Origin: SFWF01 sp045587065
Lineage (GTDB): Bacteria > Bacillota > Clostridia > Oscillospirales > Acutalibacteraceae
Direction of reading: 5' to 3'
DNA: 49,261 nt
Assembly (NCBI GenBank): GCA_045587065.1
Contig: JAZNBQ010000102.1
Location: 1 to 49,261 of the forward strand
Shown: positions 1-7,878 of the stretch, piece after piece
Layout: every line of letters begins with the position of its first letter
How positions within the stretch are numbered: position 1 is the stretch's first letter
Notes under the pieces: model-generated
The model's database searches: none
What the model was told of the DNA's origin: nothing
What the model saw: only the letters and a program-made list of their open reading frames with translations
Translations under genes and position numbers: made by a program

Positions 1-390
1 ACCAACAGAATAGGTTACGGTTGAGTTCTCCTTAACACGCCAGTCAAGAACATTAACGTAGTTATTAACTGTCTCTTTGTAGTCAAGATATGTGTTCTTA
101 AGATTACGGAGTTTTTCACGTTGTTTTCTGTAAAGAATGTACGCCTTGGCAACGCTGTCATAGCCGCCCTGAATTAATACAGACTCAACGCTATCCTGTA
201 TATCTTCAACGGCAACAAGACCGTCTTTAATCTTTCCTAAAAAGTCTGCAGAAACCTTGAGTGCTAAAAAGTCGATTACGTTATCGGTATAATCGGTATT
301 AGTTGCCTCAAAGGCTTTTTTCATTGCATCAGCAATTTTGTTAATGTCGAAATCTACTATTTTTCCGTCTCTTTTAACAATTTGATACAT
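1..390 (-). CDS. nrdD: Anaerobic ribonucleoside-triphosphate reductase, N-terminal part (cut by window edge)
   Basis: This is the first 130 codons of the class III (glycyl-radical) ribonucleotide reductase, which reduces NTPs to dNTPs in the cytoplasm without oxygen. The visible protein begins MYQIVKRDGKIVDFDINKIA. That is the ATP-cone regulatory domain (about residues 1-90), followed by the start of the catalytic barrel. The catalytic cysteines and glycyl-radical site lie beyond the left edge. The ATG at 388-390 follows a good ribosome binding site (AGGAGAGGTG). It is the second gene of an operon: nrdG ends 21 bp upstream. The truncation is only the window boundary. The call rests on the ATP cone, the start of the NrdD body and the nrdG neighbour, so the family is confident. 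Confidence 0.93.
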   Translation of the reverse strand, partial: MYQIVKRDGKIVDFDINKIADAMKKAFEATNTDYTDNVIDFLALKVSADFLGKIKDGLVAVEDIQDSVESVLIQGGYDSVAKAYILYRKQREKLRNLKNTYLDYKETVNNYVNVLDWRVKENSTVTYSVG

Positions 391-411
391 AATATACACC
401 TCTCCTATTTA

Positions 412-1101
412 TTATAAATTTTTAATTTTTGCTGTTTTTATATATTTAAGAATTTCTGATAGAAACTCTCTCATTTCCGCTTCACTAAAGGAATCAAGCC
501 CCTCAGAGTTCAAAACACTGCCTGAATCCTTATACTGCTGCAAAAAGTATTGTTCTGCCCCTTCAATCCATTGGGCCAGTTCTATAAGACTTGTCTTTGT
601 GTGAATTCCTTTTACCACAGTGGTACGAAATTCGTAAGGTACCGTTCCCTTTAGCAGAAAGTCTTTGGACTCGGTTATCTCTTCTAAAAACTTATCTGTT
701 CCTGCGGCTTTAAAATATTCCCTAGGGGAATTTTTTATATCCATAGCAACATAATCAACTAACTTTTCCGAAACCAATTTTTTAAGCAACCGGGGATTTG
801 TTCCGTTGGTGTCAAGTTTTACAAGATAGCCTAAATCTTTAACCTGTCTTATAAATTCCTCTATATCTTTCTGAAGCAGAGGCTCTCCCCCTGATATAAC
901 CACTCCGTCTATTAAGTTTTTTCGTTTTTCTAAAAAATTTAAAACTTCCAGGGTAGATATGCCGTCTTCATATTCTCCCGTAACCAGTGACGAATTGTGA
1001 CAGAAAGGACACCTGAAATTACAGCCGTGGGTAAACACGATACAGGACATAACCTGTGGAAAATCTAGCAACGTTAATTTTTGTAGTCCTGAAATACGCA
1101 T
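412..1101 (-). CDS. nrdG: Anaerobic ribonucleotide reductase activating protein (radical SAM)
   Basis: This radical-SAM activase uses a [4Fe-4S] cluster and S-adenosylmethionine to place the glycyl radical on NrdD. The 229-residue protein has the cluster motif CNFRCPFC (C27, C31, C34) and the SAM-contacting SGGEP motif at about residues 70-74. Its N-terminus (LTLLDFPQVMSCIVFTHGC) is typical of the longer NrdG2-type activases. The ATG at 1099-1101 has AAGGAG seven bases upstream. It is first in the nrdG-nrdD operon, read from a near-consensus promoter overlapped by two NrdR-like boxes, so control by dNTP/ATP level through NrdR is likely. A related activase for another glycyl-radical enzyme is possible, but adjacency to nrdD settles the call. 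Confidence 0.93.
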   Translation of the reverse strand: MRISGLQKLTLLDFPQVMSCIVFTHGCNFRCPFCHNSSLVTGEYEDGISTLEVLNFLEKRKNLIDGVVISGGEPLLQKDIEEFIRQVKDLGYLVKLDTNGTNPRLLKKLVSEKLVDYVAMDIKNSPREYFKAAGTDKFLEEITESKDFLLKGTVPYEFRTTVVKGIHTKTSLIELAQWIEGAEQYFLQQYKDSGSVLNSEGLDSFSEAEMREFLSEILKYIKTAKIKNL

Positions 1102-1134
1102 AATAATCTCCTTGGCCGAAAGGGGTGTAGACTA

Positions 1135-1185
1135 AATATAGCACATATTGTTCGCTTTGTCAATAGCAAATACAAGATATTGTGT
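1135..1185 (-). promoter_or_regulatory. nrdG-nrdD promoter with tandem NrdR-like boxes
   Basis: On the minus strand, a -35 TTGACA (1158-1163) and a -10 TATATT (1135-1140) are separated by 17 bp. A 16-bp element at 1170-1185 matches the published NrdR box (acaCwAtATaTwgtgt) at 14 of 16 positions. A weaker match (10 of 16) sits at 1138-1153. The two start 32 bp apart, about three helical turns, which is the spacing known for paired NrdR boxes. The weak box covers the -10 and the strong one lies just upstream of the -35. No nrdR gene is in the window. Confidence 0.75.
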
Positions 1186-1253
1186 TTTTTCTAAAATTTG
1201 TTAAAAGTTCACAAAAAAACCATTTTGTTTTATCTATTATCATAGTTTGCCCC

Positions 1254-1289
1254 AAAAAATAAGTGGGAAATACACCTTATTTCCCACTT
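1254..1289 (-). terminator. Rho-independent terminator of lplA
   Basis: The 11-bp inverted repeat AAGTGGGAAAT / ATTTCCCACTT (1261-1271 and 1279-1289) is followed on the minus strand by ATTTTTT. The stem includes the last codons and stop of lplA, so the terminator starts inside the gene. Confidence 0.8.
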
Positions 1290-2254
1290 TTTTCTATCAT
1301 ATTTATAATTTCTTTTATAAAATTCGCTTCAAACTCTTTGCTCAGCGCCTTTTCAATATTCCATATATTGTATGTGACGCCTATGAGGGCATTTTTCATT
1401 TTCTCACTGATATTATCGTCTAAAGCATCTGTGAAAATCTGAAGGTCGATAATCTTTTCCTCTTTTACTAAAAATCTTATTTCGAAGCTTCCCAGACTCA
1501 AGCGCTTTTTAAAGATTGCAGTATACGGAATAGGAGTTTTATATATGTAATCATCTGAAGAATAAAGATCAGCTAGTTTTTTTATTTCTTCTTTTTTGGG
1601 TTCCTTTATATTTTCAGCCTTTATTCCGTAAACCTCTTCTGCCGCTTTTTGTAAAAATTCACGCATTTTGTCGCAGGTAAGTTCACTATTTATTTCTTTT
1701 AAATTAATAACCCTTGATTTTACAGATTTTACTCCTTTGGTTTGTAATTTTGAAATATCGGGGGTTAAATAGTTTTGTATTTTGTCAACGTCACTGTCAA
1801 CAAGCAAGGTTCCGTGGTGATATGATGACTGCTTTGTGTGATAAAAGGCGTTTCCGGAAAACTTTTTAGAATTTACCAGTATATCATTTCTGCCGGAAAC
1901 CTCTGCCTTTATGCCTGCAAGTTCACATGCTTTTTTTATTACCTCAGTCTGAAGTGGAAGATTGTAGTTTTCTTTTGACATTAAAAAAGTGAAATTAAGA
2001 TTTCCCAGGTCGTGAAAGACTGCTCCCCCACCGGACAAGCGACGTGCAACAAAGACGCCGTCCTTTTTAATTTTATTCATATCACATTCTGCCAAGGGGT
2101 TTTGATTTTTGCCGATTACTATTGTATTTGCGTTTTGCCATAAATACAAAATAACCGTTTTGTTATCTACTGAACTTAACAGTTGATATTCGGTGGCTAA
2201 ATTCTCGTAGCAATCAGTTTCATACTTATTTAAAATAAGCAACTTTTCAATCAT
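1277..2254 (-). CDS. lplA: Lipoate-protein ligase A
   Basis: The enzyme activates lipoate (or octanoate) with ATP and attaches it to the lysine of lipoyl domains. The family motif RRLSGGGAVFHDLGNLNFTF is present, as is the catalytic lysine region SKKFSGNAFY followed by HHGTLL. A C-terminal accessory domain of about 80 residues makes this the long, two-domain type that carries out both half-reactions. An ATG at 2270-2272 in frame is not the start: it lies inside the -10 hexamer and would not be transcribed. The start used here (2252-2254) has AGGTG at the right distance and gives 325 residues. It is divergent from the E2-E3-E1 operon, whose E2 is the obvious substrate. No lipoate synthase is nearby, so scavenging is inferred. 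Confidence 0.93.
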   Translation of the reverse strand: MIEKLLILNKYETDCYENLATEYQLLSSVDNKTVILYLWQNANTIVIGKNQNPLAECDMNKIKKDGVFVARRLSGGGAVFHDLGNLNFTFLMSKENYNLPLQTEVIKKACELAGIKAEVSGRNDILVNSKKFSGNAFYHTKQSSYHHGTLLVDSDVDKIQNYLTPDISKLQTKGVKSVKSRVINLKEINSELTCDKMREFLQKAAEEVYGIKAENIKEPKKEEIKKLADLYSSDDYIYKTPIPYTAIFKKRLSLGSFEIRFLVKEEKIIDLQIFTDALDDNISEKMKNALIGVTYNIWNIEKALSKEFEANFIKEIINMIEKSGK

Positions 2255-2270
2255 ATTATCACCTGAAAAC

Positions 2271-2299
2271 ATTGTAAACCATTAAATATTGCGAGTCAA
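2271..2299 (-). promoter_or_regulatory. lplA promoter
   Basis: On the minus strand, -35 TTGACT (2294-2299) and -10 TACAAT (2271-2276) have a 17-bp spacer. The expected start point is only some 15 nt from the chosen ATG, and this decides the gene start. Confidence 0.75.
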
Positions 2300-2353
2300 C
2301 TAATTTGCGATGAAAATTTTGTAAAAAAACGCTTTTTTATAATGTAAACCTCA

Positions 2354-2381
2354 TTGACAAAAACAATTATAGTGGTATAAT
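2354..2381 (+). promoter_or_regulatory. Promoter of the 2-oxoacid dehydrogenase operon
   Basis: A perfect TTGACA (2354-2359) and a perfect TATAAT (2376-2381) are separated by 16 bp. Transcription would start near 2388, about 28 nt before the E2 start. TGTAAACC lies directly upstream (2343-2350), and the same octamer occurs at 2273-2280 over the divergent lplA -10. A promoter this close to consensus suggests strong expression or control by a repressor. Confidence 0.8.
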
Positions 2382-2415
2382 TAATATGTATACTTATTTT
2401 ATAGGGGGTCATTTT

Positions 2416-3666
2416 ATGGCAAAAGCTGTGATTATGCCCAAAGCCGGTATAACTGTTGAAAGTTGTATCATTGGCACTTGGGAGAAAAAGGTCGGCGACC
2501 AGGTAAAAGTAGGAGATATTCTCTTTACATATGAAACCGACAAAGCAAGTTTTGAATGCGAGTCTACCGAAGAAGGTACCTTACTTGAAATCTTCTTTAA
2601 CGATGGTGACGAAGTAGAGTGTTTATTAAACGTATGTGCAATTGGTGAAGTTGGTGACGACTGCTCCGCTTTACGTCCTAACTCTGCAGAGGCTGCTCCT
2701 GCAGCTGCGCCTGTAGAAGAAAAGACTGAGGAAAAGGTTGCTGCACAGGCACCTGTTGCTCAGACTCCTGTAGCAGAAGCTACCGGGTCAGATGCTACTG
2801 CCATTTCTCCAAGAGCTAAAAAGCTTGCAGAAAGAACCGGCGTTGACGCGTCTAACGCTACTCCTACCGGTCCTAACGGAAGAGTTATCGAAAGAGACGT
2901 CAGAAATCTTATTGATAATCCTGTGGCACAAACTGCTAACGTTAAGGCTAACGTTAAGGCTGAACCTGAACAAGAATATACCGACGTTAAGTTCAGCGGA
3001 ATCCGTCGTGCTATCAGTAAGTCAATGAGCAACTCTCTTGCTACTGCCGCACAGCTTACACACAACACAACCTTTGACGCTACAAATATCTTAAATTACA
3101 GAAAGATGCTTAAAAACAGTGAGGGCGATTTAGCAGGAATTACCCTTGGCGACATTGTTTTATATGCCGTTTCAAGAACTCTTCTTAATCATCCTGACCT
3201 TAATGCTAATATGCTTGACGGAGAGAACATCAGACTCTTTAAGCACGTAAACCTTGGTGTTGCAGTTGACACCCCAAGAGGTCTTATGGTTCCAACCATC
3301 TTTAATGCAGACCAGAAGAGCTTGCTTGAAATCTCTAAAGAGGTTAAGATTCTTGCTAAGGAATGCAGAGACGGCAACATCAGCCCTGATAAGTTAACAG
3401 GCGGTACATTTACCGTATCTAACCTTGGCAGTCTTGGTGTTGAAACCTTTACTCCTGTTATCAACGCTCCACAGACAGGTATTTTAGGTGTTTGCAAAAC
3501 TGTTGACCGCGTAAGAAAGGGTCCAAATGGAGAAATCGACATTTATCCTGCTATGGGTCTTAGCCTTACATACGATCATCGTGCTGTTGACGGCTCTCCT
3601 GCTTCAAGATTCCAGAAAGAACTTGGCGAAAATTTAGAGAACTTTACTGTTCTTCTTGCAAAATAA
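2416..3666 (+). CDS. Dihydrolipoamide acyltransferase (E2) of a 2-oxoacid/acetoin dehydrogenase complex
   Basis: E2 transfers the acyl group from lipoamide to CoA and forms the core of the complex. One lipoyl domain (about residues 1-80) carries the lipoylated lysine K43 in YETDKASFE. An Ala/Pro-rich mobile linker follows, then the peripheral-subunit binding domain (about 132-170, ISPRAKKLAERTGVDA), a second linker, and the acyltransferase domain (about 195-416) with the catalytic motif DHRAVDG (H388, D392). The ATG at 2416 follows AGGGGG. An in-frame ATG at 2386 lies at the expected transcription start and has no ribosome site, so it is rejected. The 416-residue length is normal for a single-lipoyl E2. 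It is first in the operon E2-E3-E1. Pyruvate, branched-chain 2-oxoacids and acetoin cannot be told apart from sequence. Confidence 0.92.
   Translation: MAKAVIMPKAGITVESCIIGTWEKKVGDQVKVGDILFTYETDKASFECESTEEGTLLEIFFNDGDEVECLLNVCAIGEVGDDCSALRPNSAEAAPAAAPVEEKTEEKVAAQAPVAQTPVAEATGSDATAISPRAKKLAERTGVDASNATPTGPNGRVIERDVRNLIDNPVAQTANVKANVKAEPEQEYTDVKFSGIRRAISKSMSNSLATAAQLTHNTTFDATNILNYRKMLKNSEGDLAGITLGDIVLYAVSRTLLNHPDLNANMLDGENIRLFKHVNLGVAVDTPRGLMVPTIFNADQKSLLEISKEVKILAKECRDGNISPDKLTGGTFTVSNLGSLGVETFTPVINAPQTGILGVCKTVDRVRKGPNGEIDIYPAMGLSLTYDHRAVDGSPASRFQKELGENLENFTVLLAK
2935..2958 (+). repeat. Two 12-bp tandem units in the E2 linker
   Basis: GCTAACGTTAAG is repeated twice without mismatch in the linker before the catalytic domain (protein NVKANVKA). 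The repeat is in frame, so slippage would only lengthen or shorten the flexible linker by four residues per unit. Confidence 0.6.
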
Positions 3667-3677
3667 GGTGAATTAAT

Positions 3678-5045
3678 ATGGAAATTTATGATTTATTGGT
3701 TGTGGGTGGCGGCCCAGGCGGATATCTTTGCGCCGAGCGTGCTGCTCAGGAGGGTATGAAGGTTGCTCTTTTTGAAGAGAGGTCTTTAGGCGGCACCTGT
3801 CTTAACGAAGGTTGCATTCCTACCAAAACTTTACTCAATTCTTCAAAAATGTATCGTCACGCCAAGGAAAGTGAAGCTTTCGGTGTTACTGCAGAAAACG
3901 TTACATATAATCACGAAGCAGTAATCGACCGCAAGAACAAGGTTGTTTCTACCCTTGTTTCAGGCGTTGGCGCTACCATGAAGGCAAACAAGGTAACCGT
4001 TATTAAGGCTAATGCCGTTGTTAAAGGTAAAAGCGATAACGGATTTTCTGTTGAAGCAGACGCTACTCTTTATGAGGGCAAAAAACTTGTTATAGCTACC
4101 GGTTCTGAGACTGTTGTTCCCCCTGTAACAGGTCTTAAGGAAGGTCTTAACAGTGGTTTTGTTGTTACCAACCGCGAGGTATTGGACGAAAAAACACTAC
4201 CTAAGAAGCTTGTTGTTATCGGCGGCGGTGTTATTGGTCTTGAGATGGCTTACTACTTTGCAAGTGTTGGCACAAGCGTTACAGTTATTGAAATGATGCC
4301 TAAAATCGCAGGTGCTACCGACCCTGAAATCTGCAAGGTGTTAACCGACGTATTTGTTAAGAAGGGCATGGAATTTAAGCTCTCCTGCAAAGTTCTTGAG
4401 ATAAAGGAAAACAGCGTTGTTTATGAGGACAACGGCGAGAAAGTTGAAATTTCTTGTGACAAGGTTCTTCTCTCTGCAGGAAGAAAGCCTGCAACCGCTA
4501 ATATAGGTATTGAAACTCTTGGACTCCAGATGGACAGAGCTGCTATCGTTACCGACCGTCATTTGTGCACAAACGTTTCAGGTGTTTATGCAATTGGTGA
4601 CTGCAACGGAAAACTAATGCTTGCTCACACTGCATACCGCGAAGCAGAGGTTGCCGTAAACCACATGGTAGGCAAAACTGACGAAATGCGTTATGACGTT
4701 ATTCCATCTGTTATATACACAGACCCTGAGGTTGCAAGTGTAGGTTATGGCGCAGATGCTGCTAAGGAAAAGGGTATGAACGTAAAAGAAGTTAAGCTTC
4801 CTCTTTCCTACGCAGGCCGTTATCTTGCCGAGACCGAAGGTGGCAAAGGCTTTATCAAGCTTGTTGTTGACACTGATAAAAACAGACTTGTTGGTTGTCA
4901 CATTGTTGGCTCTTATGCATCAGAAATTATTATGACTGCAACTATGATGGTAGACACAGAACTTACACCTACAAGACTTAAGAAGCTTGTGTTCCCACAT
5001 CCAACAGTTGCTGAAATAATCAGAGAAGCTATTTTTCATATATAG
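3678..5045 (+). CDS. lpdA: Dihydrolipoamide dehydrogenase (E3)
   Basis: This FAD enzyme reoxidises dihydrolipoamide on E2 and makes NADH. The N-terminal FAD site is GGGPGGY (residues 10-16) with acidic E33 at the end of the second strand. The redox disulfide is GGTCLNEGCIPTK (C41, C46). A second Rossmann motif, VIGGGVIGLEMAYYF, binds NAD. The C-terminal HPTVAEIIRE supplies the His-Glu pair of the partner subunit. The length of 455 residues is normal. An AAGGTG site precedes the ATG, 11 bp after E2. It has no fused lipoyl domain, unlike some Gram-positive E3 proteins. The family is certain, and the role in this complex follows from the operon. Confidence 0.95.
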   Translation: MEIYDLLVVGGGPGGYLCAERAAQEGMKVALFEERSLGGTCLNEGCIPTKTLLNSSKMYRHAKESEAFGVTAENVTYNHEAVIDRKNKVVSTLVSGVGATMKANKVTVIKANAVVKGKSDNGFSVEADATLYEGKKLVIATGSETVVPPVTGLKEGLNSGFVVTNREVLDEKTLPKKLVVIGGGVIGLEMAYYFASVGTSVTVIEMMPKIAGATDPEICKVLTDVFVKKGMEFKLSCKVLEIKENSVVYEDNGEKVEISCDKVLLSAGRKPATANIGIETLGLQMDRAAIVTDRHLCTNVSGVYAIGDCNGKLMLAHTAYREAEVAVNHMVGKTDEMRYDVIPSVIYTDPEVASVGYGADAAKEKGMNVKEVKLPLSYAGRYLAETEGGKGFIKLVVDTDKNRLVGCHIVGSYASEIIMTATMMVDTELTPTRLKKLVFPHPTVAEIIREAIFHI

Positions 5046-5062
5046 TTTAGGAGGAAAATAAA

Positions 5063-7528
5063 ATGCCAAAAAGTTTATATGTAGACCCTGTGGAAACCAG
5101 GGCACCCGGCAAAATCACTTTTGAAGATATTCCGGTTAACACTTACAAAAAAACAATTAAAGAAGAGCGCAAACGTTTTAGTGATGATGCTCTTGTTCGT
5201 ATTTACCGCGATATTACAGTTCTTCGTGAGTTTGAATCTATGCTTAATCAGATTAAAACTCAAGGTGTATACAACGGTATTGAAACTACATATCCGGGTC
5301 CTGCCCATCTTTCTATTGGTCAGGAAGCTGCTTGTGTAGGTCAGGCTTACTTACTTGACCAGAACGACTTTACCTTTGGTTCTCACAGAAGCCACTCTGA
5401 AATTCTTGCTAAAGCTCTTTCTTGCATTGATAAGCTTAGCGAACAAGAATTAATGACTATTATGGAAGGCTTCCTTGATGGTTCTGCTCTCAGAGCAACA
5501 GAAAAGCTTGGTCCTGTTAAAGATGCTAAAGAACTTGCTATTCGTTTTATTCTTTACGGTACCCTTTCAGAAATTTTCGCAAGAGAAACCGGATTCCACA
5601 AGGGTATGGGCGGCTCAATGCATGCATTCTTCCTCCCCTTCGGTATTTATCCTAACAACGCTATCGTTGGTGGTTCTGCTGCTATTGCTACAGGTGCGGC
5701 TCTATTTAAAAAGGTAAACGACAAGCAAGGTATTGTTGTTTGCAACTCCGGTGACGGTTCTATGGCAAGAGGTCCTGTTTGGGAAGCTATGAACTTTGCT
5801 GCTATGGACCAGTTCCACACATTATGGGAAAGCCACAACGGCGGTATGCCAATTCTTTACAACGTATTTAACAACTCTTACGGTATGGGCGACCAGACCA
5901 GAGGCGAAACAATGGGTTACGATATGCTTGCAAGAATCGGTTCCGGTGTTAGCCCAACACAGTTCCATGCTGAGCGTATTGACGGATTTAATCCTCTTGC
6001 AGTTATTGATGCAATGGAAAGAAAACTCAAGATTTTACGTGCAGGCGAAGGCCCTGTTCTTCTTGATACATTAACTTATCGTTACTCCGGTCACTCAACC
6101 TCCGACCAGAACGCTTATCGTACCAAAGAAGAAATTGCAGCTTGGCAGGAAATCGACCCAATCATCACCTACAGAAAAGGCCTTGTTGATGCAGGTGTTG
6201 CTGTTGATTCTAAGTTTGAAGAAATTCTTGCTGATACTAAGGAACGTATGACCATGATTTGCAAAGCTGCAAGTGATGTTTCTATCAGTCCTTACGTTGA
6301 TTTCAAGAAAGACCCTGCTGTTGTTGAGCGTCTAATGTTCTCTGATATGAAGATTGAAAAGCTTGACGACCGTGAGCCTGAAGTTAATATGCCTCTTGAA
6401 GAGGTTCCTGCATACAAGAAGATTAAAGAGAAGGTTCGTCAGCCTATTGTTGACGGTAAACCTGTTTCTAAGATGAAACTTTACAATCTTCGTGATGCTT
6501 TATCTGAGGTTATTTACGACAGATTCTATGAAGACCCAACCCTAATTGCTTATGGTGAAGACGTTCGTGACTGGGGCGGTGCATTTGCCGTTTACCGCGG
6601 TATGATGGATGCTTTCCCTCACTGCCGTTTGTTTAACTCTCCTATTGCAGAGGCCGCTATTGTTGGTACTGCAGTTGGTTATGCCGTTTCCGGCGGTCGT
6701 GCTCTTGTTGAGCTTATGTATGCCGACTTTATCGGTTGCGCAGGAGACGAAATCTTCAACCAGATGTCTAAATGGCAGGCTATGTCTGCAGGAATTCTTA
6801 AGATGCCTATCGTTCTTCGTGTATCTGTAGGTTCTAAATATGGTGCTCAACATTCTCAGGACTGGACCGCTCTTTGTGCACATATTCCGGGACTTAAGGT
6901 TTGCTTCCCTGCTACTCCTTGGGAGGCTAAAGGTCTTATGGAAACCGCTCTTAAGGGCACAGACCCTGTTGTGTTCTTTGAAAGCCAGAGAATTTACGAC
7001 GTTGGTGAACAGTTCCATGAGGGTGGTGTTCCAGAAGAGCGTTATGAAATTGAATTCGGCGACGTAAACAAGGTTCGCGACGGTAAAGACGTTACTATTC
7101 TTACCATCGGTGCTGCTTTATACAGAGCAATGGACGCTGCTAAGACTCTTAGCGAGAAATACGGCATGGAAGCAGATGTAATCAACATCCACTCCCTTGT
7201 TCCTCTTGATTATACTAAGATTCTTGAATCTGTTCGCAAGACAGGCAGAGTTGTTTTGGTATCTGACGCTTGTGCAAGAGGTTCCTTCCTTAACGACGTT
7301 GCTAAAAACATTACAGAACTTTGCTTCGATGACCTTGATGCTCCACCAGTTGTTGTAGGCGCTAGAAACTGGATAACTCCTCCTTTTGAGTTTGACGAAT
7401 TCTTCTTCCCACAGGCAGGTTGGATTATTGATGCAATCCACGAAAAGATTGTACCACTACCAGGTCACACCGTAGAAAACGGCTGCACTGAGGCAGAGGC
7501 TGAACGCCGCGCAAAACAAGGTGTTTAA
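5063..7528 (+). CDS. Thiamine-diphosphate dehydrogenase E1, fused alpha and beta chains
   Basis: E1 decarboxylates the 2-oxoacid (or cleaves acetoin) on thiamine diphosphate and acylates the E2 lipoyl group. In most bacteria alpha and beta are separate genes; here they form one 821-residue chain. The alpha half (about 1-430) has the ThDP motif GDGSMARG (from residue 230) ending FNNSYG (about 270), GSHRSHSE and YRYSGHSTSD. After a linker the beta half (about 470-821) has AYGEDVRDWGG, NSPIAEAAIVG, the transketolase-type pyrimidine region and a C-terminal domain. It starts 17 bp after E3 with AGGAGG and is closed by a terminator. I see no frameshift or leftover stop at the junction, so the fusion is real. 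It comes last rather than first, unlike usual pdhABCD or acoABCL operons. Confidence 0.9.
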   Translation: MPKSLYVDPVETRAPGKITFEDIPVNTYKKTIKEERKRFSDDALVRIYRDITVLREFESMLNQIKTQGVYNGIETTYPGPAHLSIGQEAACVGQAYLLDQNDFTFGSHRSHSEILAKALSCIDKLSEQELMTIMEGFLDGSALRATEKLGPVKDAKELAIRFILYGTLSEIFARETGFHKGMGGSMHAFFLPFGIYPNNAIVGGSAAIATGAALFKKVNDKQGIVVCNSGDGSMARGPVWEAMNFAAMDQFHTLWESHNGGMPILYNVFNNSYGMGDQTRGETMGYDMLARIGSGVSPTQFHAERIDGFNPLAVIDAMERKLKILRAGEGPVLLDTLTYRYSGHSTSDQNAYRTKEEIAAWQEIDPIITYRKGLVDAGVAVDSKFEEILADTKERMTMICKAASDVSISPYVDFKKDPAVVERLMFSDMKIEKLDDREPEVNMPLEEVPAYKKIKEKVRQPIVDGKPVSKMKLYNLRDALSEVIYDRFYEDPTLIAYGEDVRDWGGAFAVYRGMMDAFPHCRLFNSPIAEAAIVGTAVGYAVSGGRALVELMYADFIGCAGDEIFNQMSKWQAMSAGILKMPIVLRVSVGSKYGAQHSQDWTALCAHIPGLKVCFPATPWEAKGLMETALKGTDPVVFFESQRIYDVGEQFHEGGVPEERYEIEFGDVNKVRDGKDVTILTIGAALYRAMDAAKTLSEKYGMEADVINIHSLVPLDYTKILESVRKTGRVVLVSDACARGSFLNDVAKNITELCFDDLDAPPVVVGARNWITPPFEFDEFFFPQAGWIIDAIHEKIVPLPGHTVENGCTEAEAERRAKQGV

Positions 7529-7537
7529 TTAAATCTG

Positions 7538-7576
7538 AAAAGGTGTAACCCTGAAAAAAGGGCTACACCTTTTTTA
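7538..7576 (+). terminator. Terminator of the E2-E3-E1 operon
   Basis: The hairpin AAAAGGTGTA-a-CCCT ... AGGG-c-TACACCTTTT has one internal mismatch and is followed by TTTTTT. It lies 10 bp after the E1 stop. Confidence 0.88.
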
Positions 7577-7590
7577 TTTTAAAAAAATAC

Positions 7591-7618
7591 TTGAAATTGT
7601 AGAATTTTGTGTTATAAT
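7591..7618 (+). promoter_or_regulatory. Promoter of the glycine-riboswitch transcript
   Basis: TTGAAA (7591-7596) and TATAAT (7613-7618) have a 16-bp spacer. The predicted start is about 50 nt before the aptamer. Confidence 0.72.
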
Positions 7619-7676
7619 ATCCTTAATTGAATACTAAATGAAGTTTGCAGAAGCAAAAGCAACTGTGAATGGATAG

Positions 7677-7816
7677 GACTTTGGAGAATTCTGACGAAAG
7701 TTTTACTTTTGAGCAGATGCCGAAGGGGCAAGGCGAGTTATCGTTAATCTCTCAGGCAAAAGGACAAAGGTGCATATGTTTGTTTTTCCGAGTCTTTTTG
7801 TTGACTCGGATTTTTC
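7677..7816 (+). promoter_or_regulatory. Glycine riboswitch (single aptamer) with terminator
   Basis: The conserved core of the glycine aptamer is readable: TTTGGAGA near 7680, GCCGAAGGGGCAA at about 7719-7731, CTCTCAGGCAAAAGGACA at about 7749-7766, and a closing stem ACTTTG / CAAAGGT. An intrinsic terminator follows: CCGAGTC (7788-7794), an 8-nt loop, GACTCGG (7803-7809), then ATTTTT. Only one aptamer is seen, not the common tandem. CGAGTT (7734-7739, inside the aptamer) could pair with GACTCG (7803-7808), the 3' half of the terminator. If so, folded aptamer would favour termination (an OFF switch), but the direction of control is inference. It precedes a sodium/amino-acid symporter, a known target class of this riboswitch. 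Confidence 0.9.
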
Positions 7817-7878
7817 ATTTTAAGTTCTACTTTTCAAAACGTATTCAATAATATAAAAGTCTAAAAAGGAGAAGAAAA

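Noticed and set aside
2270..2272. Upstream in-frame ATG as the start of lplA
   Set aside because: It lies within the -10 hexamer TACAAT of the lplA promoter and has no ribosome site; the ATG at 2252-2254 has AGGTG.
2386..2388. Upstream ATG as start of the E2 gene
   Set aside because: It falls at the expected transcription start, has no ribosome site, and adds ten residues not seen before the lipoyl domain.
2690..2800. Ala/Pro/Glu-rich repeat-like stretch
   Set aside because: It is the normal mobile linker between lipoyl and binding domains of E2.
2760..3542. Long antisense open frames across the E2 gene
   Set aside because: No ribosome sites or recognisable domains; they result from codon bias (few stops opposite the Ala/Pro linker) in a clearly coding gene.
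6542..7018. 158-codon open frame antisense to E1
   Set aside because: Lies wholly within the E1 beta half, without a ribosome site or family resemblance.
7669..7851. A 60-codon open frame upstream of the symporter
   Set aside because: It is the glycine riboswitch read as protein; no ribosome site and no protein-like composition.
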